Of a DNA stretch of 64,000 nucleotides, positions 53,328 through 61,296 are shown piece after piece (the first letter of the stretch is position 1; each line of letters starts with the position of its first letter). Origin of the DNA: Chryseotalea sp. WA131a. GTDB taxonomy: Bacteria > Bacteroidota > Bacteroidia > Cytophagales > Cyclobacteriaceae. Both the position numbers and the translations under genes were made by a program. The stretch covers positions 4,650,001-4,714,000 of the forward strand of contig CP073016.1 in assembly GCA_025370075.1 (NCBI GenBank), read 5' to 3'. The notes below the pieces were generated by a model that saw only the letters and a list, made by a program, of their open reading frames with translations, was not told where the DNA came from and did not search any database.

Positions 53328-53855
53328 GTGAAAAGAAGGGAAAAAGGACTCGATTTTGAAGTAGATAAATTAACCAATTCGATTGAAAATGTTATCACTG
53401 GGGATAGTTTTCAAACGGATATCTCATTAGTGTCACGAGTTGATCTCAAATCAGCTACTAGAGCAAACGGTTGGGTTTTTAATTGGGTCGCTGAATTTAG
53501 AGAGCCTGTAAGAGACGTTTATAAACTTACCATAACAAACAACCCGTCTGTAATTCAGGGTCTCATTAGTTTAGAGGTTAAGGACACGCATGTTTATCTT
53601 CACTTGATTGAAAGTTCTCCATTCAATAAAAGCAAGACAAAAGTTTACGCAGGCGTTCCTGGAAATTTGGTCGCCTTTGCATGCAAATTGGCATTTCAAC
53701 GCGGACATGAAGGTAACGTTTCTTTTATCTCAAAGACAAAGTTGATTGATCATTATGAAAGAACTTTGGGGGCTGTTCATTTTGGCGGTCGCTTAATGGT
53801 AATAGAAACAGGTGCTGCACTGAGGCTTATTAACAAATATTTCCCTAACAATTAG
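53328..53855 (+). CDS. GNAT-like protein of a two-gene module
   Basis: The 175-aa protein starts at GTG. The C-terminal half (VPGNLVAFACKLAFQRGHEGNVSFISKTKLIDHYERTLGA...GGRLMVIETGAALRLINKYF) resembles GNAT acetyltransferases: helix, strand, and a splayed acetyl-CoA-binding segment. The Q/RxxGxG/A loop itself is degenerate (YAGVPGNL). It forms a two-gene unit with a 57-aa charged protein whose ATG lies 1 bp after this stop. A toxin-antitoxin-like or modification role is plausible but not shown. It lies inside the bioB-flanked insert, antisense to bioB. Confidence 0.65.
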   Translation: MKRREKGLDFEVDKLTNSIENVITGDSFQTDISLVSRVDLKSATRANGWVFNWVAEFREPVRDVYKLTITNNPSVIQGLISLEVKDTHVYLHLIESSPFNKSKTKVYAGVPGNLVAFACKLAFQRGHEGNVSFISKTKLIDHYERTLGAVHFGGRLMVIETGAALRLINKYFPNN

Positions 53856-53856
53856 T

Positions 53857-54030
53857 ATGAAAAAGAGACTAGAATTAGATGTCGATTTTATTGGAGGCCA
53901 AGACCCATTATCAATTGAGGAAGAGAAAGCACTAAGAGACTTCTTTAGAAAACGGAAATTGGAAGCCACAAAGCGTAGTGCTGTAAGAAAGCAAACTCCC
54001 AATATCAAAAAAGCAAAAATTAAAGCCTGA
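53857..54030 (+). CDS. Small charged partner protein, 57 aa
   Basis: It begins MKKRLELDVDFIGGQDPLSIEEEKALRDFF and ends in a very basic tail (RKRKLEATKRSAVRKQTPNIKKAKIKA). The ATG starts 1 bp after the stop of the GNAT-like gene, so the two are coupled. The acidic head and basic tail could bind the partner and a nucleic acid respectively. It is 26 bp from the convergent bioB stop. I recognise the layout as a recurrent Bacteroidota pair but cannot name a family. Confidence 0.6.
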   Translation: MKKRLELDVDFIGGQDPLSIEEEKALRDFFRKRKLEATKRSAVRKQTPNIKKAKIKA

Positions 54031-54055
54031 TTAACTTAAGTGGTTAAGTTGAATT

Positions 54056-55039
54056 CTATGCAGTCAAAATAGCTGCTTTCTCTAGGTTTTTATACGCCTT
54101 TCTCGGCTTTAAATTCAGCACCTGAAACATCTGCTGGTCTTGAACTGTGCCGGGGTTGGGGGTAGTCAGTAGTTTATCACCGGCAAAGATGCTGTTGGCG
54201 CCAGCCAAAAAACAAAGTGCTTGTTCTTCCAGCGTCATCCGCACTCTTCCTGCCGATAAGCGGACCATCGCCTTGGGCATGATGATGCGCGCTGTGGCGA
54301 TCATTCGAACCATCTCCCAAACGGATACTCGTTCTTGTTCTTCTAATGGTGTGCCTTCTACTGGCACGAGTGCATTTACAGGAACCGACTCGGGATGCTC
54401 GGGCAGAGTGGCAAGGGTATGCAACATGCCGATGCGATCTTCTTCACCTTCACCCATGCCAATGATGCCGCCCGAACAAACGGAAATTTTCGCTCCACGC
54501 ACATTCTCTAATGTTTCTAATCGATCTTGGTATGTGCGGGTAGTGATGATATCGCCATAAAACTCTTCGCTTGTATCTAAGTTATGATTGTAGGCATATA
54601 AGCCTGCCGCTTTTAGTTTGTCGGCTTGCTCGTGGGTGAGCATGCCCAACGTACAACAAACTTCCATGCCCATGGTGCTCACTCCTTTCACCATCTCTAG
54701 CACTTTATCAAAATCTTTGTTATCACGCACTTCGCGCCAAGCCGCACCCATGCAAAAGCGTGTGCTGCCAGCCTCTTTCGCCTCTAATGCTTTCCCGATT
54801 ACTTCTTCTACCTCCATCAGTTTGTGCACTTTCACATCGGTGTGATAGCGTGCTGCTTGTGGGCAATACGCACAATCTTCCGGGCACCCGCCTGTCTTCA
54901 CCGATAACAATGTACACACCTGGACTTCCTGCGCATCGTGGTGTTCTCGGTGCACGCTAGCTGCGCGATAAATCAAATCCAATACAGGGGTGTTGTAAAT
55001 TTCGGCAATCTCTTCACGGGTCCAGTTGGTTCGAATCAT
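54056..55039 (-). CDS. bioB: Biotin synthase
   Basis: This radical-SAM enzyme inserts sulfur into dethiobiotin. The 327-aa protein has the radical SAM cysteines in GGCPEDCAYCPQAARYHT, followed by MGAAWREVRD, YNHNLDTSEEFY and the [2Fe-2S]-site region ATARIIMPKAMVRLSAGR. The length and the C-terminus NLKPRKAYKNLEKAA are normal, so the gene appears intact despite the 3' duplication downstream. Start at MIRTNWTREEIAEIY. Confidence 0.96.
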   Translation of the reverse strand: MIRTNWTREEIAEIYNTPVLDLIYRAASVHREHHDAQEVQVCTLLSVKTGGCPEDCAYCPQAARYHTDVKVHKLMEVEEVIGKALEAKEAGSTRFCMGAAWREVRDNKDFDKVLEMVKGVSTMGMEVCCTLGMLTHEQADKLKAAGLYAYNHNLDTSEEFYGDIITTRTYQDRLETLENVRGAKISVCSGGIIGMGEGEEDRIGMLHTLATLPEHPESVPVNALVPVEGTPLEEQERVSVWEMVRMIATARIIMPKAMVRLSAGRVRMTLEEQALCFLAGANSIFAGDKLLTTPNPGTVQDQQMFQVLNLKPRKAYKNLEKAAILTA

Positions 55040-55058
55040 ATTTTAAGTATTAGATGTT

Positions 55059-55099
55059 GGGGCCTGGGGTCGTGGGCATTAGGGATTGGGCACTTGGGG
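55059..55099 (+). other. G-tract cluster, possible G-quadruplex
   Basis: Six runs of three or four G's separated by 3-5 nt lie between the bioB and sppA genes, which read on the opposite strand. It may simply be one of the degenerate intergenic spacers of this genome that happens to be G-rich. Confidence 0.4.
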
Positions 55100-55143
55100 A
55101 TTAGTTACTAGCGAGTCCATTTTCAAAGTTTCAAATCAACGTG

Positions 55144-56922
55144 TTAACGAATTAGGACTTCGAAAGGCATTCTTGCTTGCGCACCTTGGTAGCTTTTCAA
55201 TTTCTTGAGTTGTTCTACCGTATGGTAATGTTCACCTAATTCTTCGCGAAGCATTCTGGTTTTGGTATTCTCTTCCATGTCGCTCATCCATTGTTCGAAG
55301 AAAGACTTTTGCTTTGGATAAAATTTAATTTTGTAATCGTTGCTCACGCCTGCTTTTTCGGCCGCAATTTTCACAGCATCCTCAAATCCGCCAAGCTCGT
55401 CTACCAATCCCTTTTCTTTTCCCTGAGTGCCTGTCCATACTCGGCCCGAAGCTACCCTGCGCAGGTCGTCCACGTTCATCTTTCGGCCCTCGGCCGCTTT
55501 GGAGGTAAAGGTTTCGTAAATAGCATCTGTTCTTTTTTGCCAGATTCTTTTCTCTTGATCTGTCAATGGGCGTGTAACGGTGACCAATTCGCCTACCTCG
55601 CCTGTTTTTACTTCTTCAAAAGTGATCCCGATTTTATTGTTCAAAAAGCTACTCAAATCAAAAAGCACACTGAATACGCCAATGGACCCTGTGATGGTGT
55701 TCGGTTCGGCCACAATCGTGTTGCATCCCATTGCTAAATAATAACCACCCGATGCGGCATAGTCGCCCATGGAGGCGATCACTGGTTTTTCTTTCGCTGC
55801 CAATGTTACTTCGCGCCACATCACATCCGATGCCAATGCACTTCCACCGGGAGAGTTGATGCGCAGTACAATTGCTTTTACTTTTTTACTGTTGCGGGCT
55901 TTGCGGATTTCTTTCGCGAAGGTGGTAGAACCAATTGTTCCTTGTTGTGCTTTGCCCGGCATAATGTCTCCCTCGGCCACAATCACCGCAATTTCATTTT
56001 CAGAGGATTTATAGGTGCTCACTGATTTTTTATACTTGCTATACTTCACAAAATCAATATCCGTCTCGCTGGATACACCTAATCGAGCTTGTAGCACATC
56101 CAATACTTGATCGTAATATACGAGCGAGTCAATCAACTTTAATTCTTTGGCTTGGGCTAGGGTAGTGGCTTGCATTTTAGAAGAGATTTCTTTCAGCTTT
56201 ATTTCTTCTATGTTTCGGCTGGCCGCTATTTCTTTGACCATTTCGTTGTTAATCCCGTTGATCAATTCATTTAATTGAAGTTTGTTGGCTTCGCTCATTT
56301 TATCGAGCATAAATGGTTCCACTGCACTTTTAAAATCACCTACCCTAAAAATTTCTGGTTTGATTTCGAGCTTATCGAACATCTTTTTGAAAAATGAAAC
56401 TTCAATGGCCAAGCCGTTAAACTCTAAGTCCCCTTCTGGGTTTAGGTATATTTTGTCGGCAGCCGAAGCAATGTAGTAGGCTTGCTCGGTCATCACTTCG
56501 CTATAGGCAATCACCCATTTGCCTGATTTTCTAAACTCCAATAGTGATTCGCGTATCTCTTGGGCGGTGGCATAGCCACTCATAAACATCGATACATCTA
56601 AGTAAATACCTGAAATCTTAGCATCCTTGGCGGCAGTTTTAATGACGTGCTTGAAGTGGAGCAAGCCAATGGTGGGGTCGTTTGCACCGGGCAACGGCAA
56701 TCCCTCAAACGGGTTCTCTATTTCTCCCTCCGAAATGGGCACATCGAGTTTCAAATGGAGCACTGAATTTTCGTTAATGGCCACCTCGGTGTTTCCATTG
56801 GTAGCATCCGAAAAGGCTGTGCCAATCATGCCAGCTAGTAGAAAAAACAATAGAAAAAATGCGATGATAAACGCTACTAGCGAACCCAAACAGGAGGCCA
56901 AAAAGGATTTAAAGAAGTTCAT
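55144..56922 (-). CDS. sppA: Signal peptide peptidase SppA, 67K type
   Basis: A membrane-anchored serine-lysine protease that degrades cleaved signal peptides. The 592-aa protein has an N-terminal membrane helix (LVAFIIAFFLLFFLLAGMIG) and two ClpP-like halves. The general-base lysine region is EIRESLLEFRKSGKWVIAYSE, the nucleophile Ser lies in MGDYAASGGYYLAMG, and the strand RINSPGGSALASD precedes it. The length matches the long SppA form. A TACTTTTG promoter element lies 17 bp upstream of the ATG. Confidence 0.94.
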   Translation of the reverse strand: MNFFKSFLASCLGSLVAFIIAFFLLFFLLAGMIGTAFSDATNGNTEVAINENSVLHLKLDVPISEGEIENPFEGLPLPGANDPTIGLLHFKHVIKTAAKDAKISGIYLDVSMFMSGYATAQEIRESLLEFRKSGKWVIAYSEVMTEQAYYIASAADKIYLNPEGDLEFNGLAIEVSFFKKMFDKLEIKPEIFRVGDFKSAVEPFMLDKMSEANKLQLNELINGINNEMVKEIAASRNIEEIKLKEISSKMQATTLAQAKELKLIDSLVYYDQVLDVLQARLGVSSETDIDFVKYSKYKKSVSTYKSSENEIAVIVAEGDIMPGKAQQGTIGSTTFAKEIRKARNSKKVKAIVLRINSPGGSALASDVMWREVTLAAKEKPVIASMGDYAASGGYYLAMGCNTIVAEPNTITGSIGVFSVLFDLSSFLNNKIGITFEEVKTGEVGELVTVTRPLTDQEKRIWQKRTDAIYETFTSKAAEGRKMNVDDLRRVASGRVWTGTQGKEKGLVDELGGFEDAVKIAAEKAGVSNDYKIKFYPKQKSFFEQWMSDMEENTKTRMLREELGEHYHTVEQLKKLKSYQGAQARMPFEVLIR

Positions 56923-56939
56923 AGTCGATGATTAGGAGG

Positions 56940-56947
56940 CAAAAGTA
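56940..56947 (-). promoter_or_regulatory. -7 promoter element for sppA
   Basis: CAAAAGTA reads TACTTTTG on the minus strand, 17 bp before the sppA ATG. It is the same octamer as in front of hflX and the glycosyltransferase gene. Confidence 0.6.
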
Positions 56948-57004
56948 CAGAAAAGGAAATAAGATTTTAGATTGTTGAAATTAGATTTTAGATTGTAACG
57001 ATAA

Positions 57005-57490
57005 ATGGAAGAACAAGTTTTTTTATTGTTGGGTACGAATGATGGTAACCGAATGGCCAATCTAAATTCGGCCAAAGATGAAATCAAAAAATCAGTCGGA
57101 TTGGTAGTGGAAGAAAGTGCTATTTATCAGACTGCTGCTTGGGGCAAGACAGACCAACCGGATTTTTACAATCAGGTGCTACTGTTGCAAACGACCATGT
57201 CGCCAGAAGCTTTATTGCTGCATCTGCAACAAATTGAAAAAAAACTTGGTCGGGAAAGAAAAGAAAAATGGGGCGCCCGTATCATTGATATTGATATCCT
57301 CTATTTTGGAAAGACGGTTCTAAATACTCCAGACTTGTTGATCCCACACCCAGCCATTGCCCTCAGGCGGTTTACGCTAGTACCACTGGTTGAAATTGCT
57401 CCGCATTTTGTTCACCCTGTGCTGAAAAAAACCAACTTGGTTTTGCTCCAAGAGTGTGTGGATGTTTTAGCGGTGAAGAGAGTGGATTGA
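57005..57490 (+). CDS. folK: 2-amino-4-hydroxy-6-hydroxymethyldihydropteridine pyrophosphokinase
   Basis: It transfers pyrophosphate from ATP to the pterin in folate synthesis. The 161-aa protein has LLLGTNDGNRMANL at the N-terminus, YQTAAWGKTDQPDFYNQV, and the signature KWGARIIDIDILYFG, then IPHPAIALRRFTLVPLVEIAP. The length is normal. A single gene, divergent from sppA and convergent with plsC. Confidence 0.94.
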   Translation: MEEQVFLLLGTNDGNRMANLNSAKDEIKKSVGLVVEESAIYQTAAWGKTDQPDFYNQVLLLQTTMSPEALLLHLQQIEKKLGRERKEKWGARIIDIDILYFGKTVLNTPDLLIPHPAIALRRFTLVPLVEIAPHFVHPVLKKTNLVLLQECVDVLAVKRVD

Positions 57491-57528
57491 GGTGTTGATG
57501 ATATTGAATACTGAACACGGACTACCGT

Positions 57529-58263
57529 TTACCGACTGCCTTCCGTCAACATTCCTTTAATTTGTTGCAAAGCTTTTTCTTTTAATGCTGAAATATCGGA
57601 CTCCGCAGTTACTTTGATTTCTTCGCCCACAACAATTTTAATTTTTCCGGGCTTCATATTAACAGTGCCAGGCGGCATGAGGGGACCCGCTCCGATAACA
57701 GCCAACGGCAGAATGGACTGTTGAGTATCTACCGCCACGCGAAAGGCGCCATCTTTAAATGGTTGCAACAATTCGGCAGTGCGGTTTTGTGTACCTTCTG
57801 GAAAGATGAGTATTGAAATATTGTAGCCCAATATCTTTTTTAGAAAATTGATACTTTTTTTTCGGCTGGCCGAATCGCCTCGATCTACCACTACACAAGT
57901 AGCTTTTGTAACCCATCCAAACACAGGGATTTTTAAAAGTTCCTTCTTCGCCAACGGCCTAAACTGGCCGCGAATCATCATGGCAATGCCGGGCAAATCT
58001 AGAAATGAGGTATGGTTGCTCACGTAAATAAACGCCCTTCCTTGCGGAATGCGCTCTCTGCCCACCATTTCATATCGAATAAAAGTGAGTTGACTAAACA
58101 CCCACGACCACAACTTCATAAAAAAATAAGTGATGGCCACTGCTCGTGCCCCAAAAAAAGCCGGGATCAAAATCCCCGGAAGGAAAAGCAGCATGAAGAA
58201 GGTAAATACGAATAAGACCCAGGCTTTGTAGGGAAAGAGTAGAATTGATTTTACTGTTTTCAA
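57529..58263 (-). CDS. plsC: 1-acyl-sn-glycerol-3-phosphate acyltransferase (PlsC-like)
   Basis: It adds the second acyl chain to make phosphatidic acid at the inner membrane. The 244-aa protein has an N-terminal hydrophobic region (VFTFFMLLFLPGILIPAFFG), the HX4D motif in NHTSFLDL, and FPEGTQNRT for glycerol-phosphate binding, followed by LPLAVIGAG. The first codon appears to be TTG. The PIN toxin gene upstream on the same strand is separated by 14 bp, so readthrough is possible. Confidence 0.9.
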   Translation of the reverse strand: MKTVKSILLFPYKAWVLFVFTFFMLLFLPGILIPAFFGARAVAITYFFMKLWSWVFSQLTFIRYEMVGRERIPQGRAFIYVSNHTSFLDLPGIAMMIRGQFRPLAKKELLKIPVFGWVTKATCVVVDRGDSASRKKSINFLKKILGYNISILIFPEGTQNRTAELLQPFKDGAFRVAVDTQQSILPLAVIGAGPLMPPGTVNMKPGKIKIVVGEEIKVTAESDISALKEKALQQIKGMLTEGSR

Positions 58264-58277
58264 GTGTTTGTGTTTAA

Positions 58278-58685
58278 CTAGCTAAGATGAGAATCTAAAA
58301 AATCTTGCAATGTAATTGCTCGGATGGAGGGAAATTCATTTTTGTTTAGCGCGAGCAGAGCCTTATCGTGTGTTACCAGCAAATCTGCCGAGGACGCTAA
58401 ATAGGTATCGGAAAATTTATTATCATCAGCATCTGACGATACAAGGTTAAAATTATAGTAAACAGACTGAAGTTGAGTATTGTCAGCAGTAAGTAAGACA
58501 CCCATTAAATTATGCGTTACCTCATCTCCCCAGAACTTATTGAATTTTTCTTCGTACTCAAAAAGTATTTCAGGGGAAACACATAGAACAAACTTGTTTT
58601 CTAAAAACCCGTCAAACACTTTTCTGTAGATGGAAGTTTTTCCAATCATGCTGAGAAAGCAGTTGGTATCGATTACTACTTTCAA
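58278..58685 (-). CDS. PIN-domain toxin, module 4
   Basis: The 135-aa protein has D6 in VVIDTNCFLSMI, acidic residues in SPEILFEYEEKF and SSDADDNKFSDTYLAS, and the closing Asp in LVTHDKALLAL. This is the TIGR00305-type PIN pattern also seen in module 2. Translation seems to start at TTG 58685, one base after the antitoxin stop. Expected to be an RNase toxin neutralised by its partner. Unlike modules 1-3 it reads in the same direction as its neighbour plsC. Confidence 0.85.
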   Translation of the reverse strand: MKVVIDTNCFLSMIGKTSIYRKVFDGFLENKFVLCVSPEILFEYEEKFNKFWGDEVTHNLMGVLLTADNTQLQSVYYNFNLVSSDADDNKFSDTYLASSADLLVTHDKALLALNKNEFPSIRAITLQDFLDSHLS

Positions 58686-58686
58686 T

Positions 58687-58893
58687 TTATTGTTGCTTCA
58701 ACCATTCTTTGTAAATCTCGGAAGTATAATTTCTTCGTTTTTCTTCCGATTCAATTGAGGCTTCCAGCTTGTCTCGGAAATACATATTTAATAGCGACTT
58801 AATTTCCTTAATCTCTCTCTCGTTTGTTACATGCTTAAAACTCTTTAGAAGCTCAAGTTGCAGGTCGGTTATTTTGTTCGATTGGGTAACCAT
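58687..58893 (-). CDS. Putative antitoxin of PIN module 4
   Basis: This 68-aa helical, charged protein (MVTQSNKITDLQLELLKSFKH...NYTSEIYKEWLKQQ) resembles small antitoxins placed ahead of PIN toxins. The LQLELLKSF...REIKEIKSLLNMYF segment could form a helical pair that binds the toxin. The stop is one base from the toxin start. Upstream lies a degenerate CGACTACCGATCACCG-type spacer. Confidence 0.75.
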   Translation of the reverse strand: MVTQSNKITDLQLELLKSFKHVTNEREIKEIKSLLNMYFRDKLEASIESEEKRRNYTSEIYKEWLKQQ

Positions 58894-59010
58894 ATCAATT
58901 TTTTTTTGTAAAATTAGCGACTGATGCTACGTGAAACAAGTTGGATATTCTACGTATCGACTACCGATCACCGAATGCGAACCACCCACTGACCAATTAC
59001 TAGTTGCTCA

Positions 59011-60207
59011 TTACCCAATTCGCTTCAACCTTGCCATATAAAACCCATCGTAGCCCTGCGAAGGTAAAAACGTTTTTTGTTCTACCAATTCAAATTGTGA
59101 AGAGTGGCTTGCTAAAAACCGTTTTACTTGTTCTTCATTTTCAGAAGGCAGAATGCTGCACGTGGAATACACGAGCATGCCGCCCGGTTTTACCAAGGTG
59201 CAGTAGTCGGTAAGGATGTGCTGTTGAAGGTCTTTTACACGAGCGATAAAATCCAAATTCAATTTCCACTTCGCATCGGGATTGCGCTTTAATACGCCCA
59301 AGCCTGAACACGGTACGTCCAGCAACAATCGGTCGCACGAATTTTCTAATCGCTTGATGGTTTTGGAACTTTCAATCACACGGGTTTCAATGTTGCTGGC
59401 ACCCGCTCTTCGCGCTCGTTTTTTTAATTCTTCCAGTTTCCATTCTTCGGTGTCGAGTGCAATGATTCTTCCTTTGCTTTGCATGAGCGATGCCAAGTGC
59501 AACGTCTTGCCTCCCGCGCCAGCACATGCATCGATCACGCGCATGCCGGGCGATACTTGCAAAAAGGGAGCAATCAATTGCGAACCACCATCTTGTACTT
59601 CAAACAATCCATCTTTGAATTGCTGACGCGTAAAAATATTTTGTCTTTGCTCAAGTAAAAGTGCATCAGGAAAATCGACAGGTGCTTCCGTGTGAATGTC
59701 TTCTGCTTCTGCTAATTGTTTTTGCAATTCGGCACGGGTAATTTTTAATGTGTTTACGCGCAGCACTACTTTCGCTTCCTCATTTAACGCTTCCAGTTCT
59801 TTTTCCCAAGCGGTACCCAATTCTTGTTGGCCAAGTTCATCCAACCAATTGGGTATGGATTCCCTTAGCTTGCGATTGCTCTTTAATTCTTCATATAAGG
59901 CGCGTACACGCTTTGGCTTGACTTCCGCCAGTTCTTCCCAATCCGGAAATTCTGTTCTGTTCCAAATGCACCAAACACCCAGTAGTTTCCAATAGTCTTC
60001 ATCACCTGCTTGCGCCAATTCTTTGAATAAACGATACCAGCGCACTATATCATAAGTGGTTTCGGCAATGAAGCGCCTGTCGCGGCCGCCCCACTTGGGG
60101 TTGCTCTTCAAAATTTTTTCAATCACTTTGTCGGCATATTTCTCTTCTTTAAAAATTTGCTGAAGCCCCTCGACCACTGCCACACATAAATTACGGTATA
60201 GTTTCAC
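59011..60207 (-). CDS. RsmB/NOP-family RNA (cytosine-5) methyltransferase
   Basis: The 398-aa protein has an N-terminal NusB/RsmB-like helical region (residues ~1-130) and a SAM-binding fold: VIDACAGAGGKTLHLAS (motif I), ALDTEEWKLEELKKRA, the catalytic Cys in DVPCSGLGVLKRNPD, and a second Cys in YSTCSILPSENEEQV. It methylates cytosine in rRNA or tRNA using SAM. The likely relative is RsmB (16S C967), though the E. coli enzyme is longer. Translation starts at GTG. Confidence 0.9.
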   Translation of the reverse strand: MKLYRNLCVAVVEGLQQIFKEEKYADKVIEKILKSNPKWGGRDRRFIAETTYDIVRWYRLFKELAQAGDEDYWKLLGVWCIWNRTEFPDWEELAEVKPKRVRALYEELKSNRKLRESIPNWLDELGQQELGTAWEKELEALNEEAKVVLRVNTLKITRAELQKQLAEAEDIHTEAPVDFPDALLLEQRQNIFTRQQFKDGLFEVQDGGSQLIAPFLQVSPGMRVIDACAGAGGKTLHLASLMQSKGRIIALDTEEWKLEELKKRARRAGASNIETRVIESSKTIKRLENSCDRLLLDVPCSGLGVLKRNPDAKWKLNLDFIARVKDLQQHILTDYCTLVKPGGMLVYSTCSILPSENEEQVKRFLASHSSQFELVEQKTFLPSQGYDGFYMARLKRIG

Positions 60208-60328
60208 CTTTGCTTTTTTTGTGGAAATTTAGGCATCTCTTAAACAGAAAACTACATTCAATTTACTGGATCACTCTTTATGAAGAAGATGTTGCTATTT
60301 GGTGTTAGAATAATCCCAAAATTACTTG

Positions 60329-60336
60329 TATTTTTG
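60329..60336 (+). promoter_or_regulatory. -7 promoter element
   Basis: TATTTTTG matches TAnnTTTG 23 bp upstream of the ATG at 60359. Confidence 0.5.
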
Positions 60337-60358
60337 AACAGACTATAGTTAAAATTAT

Positions 60359-60823
60359 ATGAGAAAAATTGTTTTGCTTTTAGTTCTTTGCCTGGCCGCT
60401 TATTTCTGCCAAGCCCAACAACAGGAAAAATTAACAATCGGTAAAGATTTTTGGGGATACAAATACTACGAAGGTACTGCTAAGATTTCTAAGCAAGAGG
60501 CCATGCGGAGATTAGAGGCCAACCCTGAAGCGTTAAAACTATTTAAGCAAGGGAATGCAAATCTTGCGCCTGCAGGTATATTCAGTTTTGCGGGTGGCTT
60601 TATGATCGGTTGGCCAATCGGACAAGCCATTGCCGGGAAGCAAGATCCGCAATGGGCATTGGCGGCTGGCGGTTTAGCTTTATCAATTGTTGGGTATTCG
60701 TTTGATAAGTCATTTCACAACAAAGCCAACAAAGCATTTGATTTATACAATACAGGAAGAACCGCTACATCATTTCACTTCAATATAAATAGTAGTGGTC
60801 TAAGCCTTGCTTATCGATTTTAG
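60359..60823 (+). CDS. Hypothetical exported protein, 154 aa
   Basis: A signal peptide (KIVLLLVLCLAAYFCQAQ) is followed by a short domain with KDFWGYKYYEGTAKISKQEAMRRLEANPEAL. Two glycine-rich hydrophobic segments (AGIFSFAGGFMIGWPIGQAIAG; WALAAGGLALSIVGYSF) suggest a membrane hairpin, and the C-terminus SGLSLAYRF ends in the aromatic typical of an outer-membrane beta strand. Conserved hypothetical type in Bacteroidota; function unknown. Convergent with the Rieske gene, 4 bp apart. Confidence 0.7.
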   Translation: MRKIVLLLVLCLAAYFCQAQQQEKLTIGKDFWGYKYYEGTAKISKQEAMRRLEANPEALKLFKQGNANLAPAGIFSFAGGFMIGWPIGQAIAGKQDPQWALAAGGLALSIVGYSFDKSFHNKANKAFDLYNTGRTATSFHFNINSSGLSLAYRF

Positions 60824-60827
60824 GTTT

Positions 60828-61238
60828 TCAAGAGAAAACACGAAGACTTGTTCCAGTCAGCGAGGTATTAAACTTTCTTAGTGGTGAAGGGGCTGGTCCT
60901 TTTGTAACAGTTCCATTTAAGCTGAAGGTGCTACCATGATTGGAACAAAGAAAATTGTTGGAGGCTGCTTGAAAATCTACCGGGGTCCCTTGGTGGGTGC
61001 AAGCTCGGCTAAGGGCAACAAAGTTCCCTGCCGAAACACGAACAATGATAATGCCCTGCGAAGTAACCGAGCCTCCATCTGAATTAAGTGGGGCATTGGC
61101 CGACAATGATAAGTCAAGAGTAAAATCAACATTCGAGGGTGTGGGATCCGTGCTATTGCTGCTGCAGGAAACCAATTGACCACAGGCACAAGCAACTGTG
61201 CTTAATCCGATTGTTTTAACAAATATTCTTCGCTTCAT
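60828..61238 (-). CDS. Rieske-type [2Fe-2S] lipoprotein with Tat signal
   Basis: The 136-aa protein starts MKRRIFVKTIG, a twin-arginine motif, and has a lipobox ending LVSC around residue 25. The cluster ligands are C and H in RACTHQGTPV and C and H in FLCSNHGSTF, the two CxH/CxxH boxes of a Rieske fold, and TKGPAPSPLRKF follows as in Rieske proteins. It is a small periplasmic electron carrier anchored by lipid; its partner enzyme is not encoded nearby. Confidence 0.88.
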   Translation of the reverse strand: MKRRIFVKTIGLSTVACACGQLVSCSSNSTDPTPSNVDFTLDLSLSANAPLNSDGGSVTSQGIIIVRVSAGNFVALSRACTHQGTPVDFQAASNNFLCSNHGSTFSLNGTVTKGPAPSPLRKFNTSLTGTSLRVFS

Positions 61239-61296
61239 GAATTACAGCAGTTTTTTATTAAACAATCTTGTTTGAAAAAGGTTTAGCGTGAATGTT

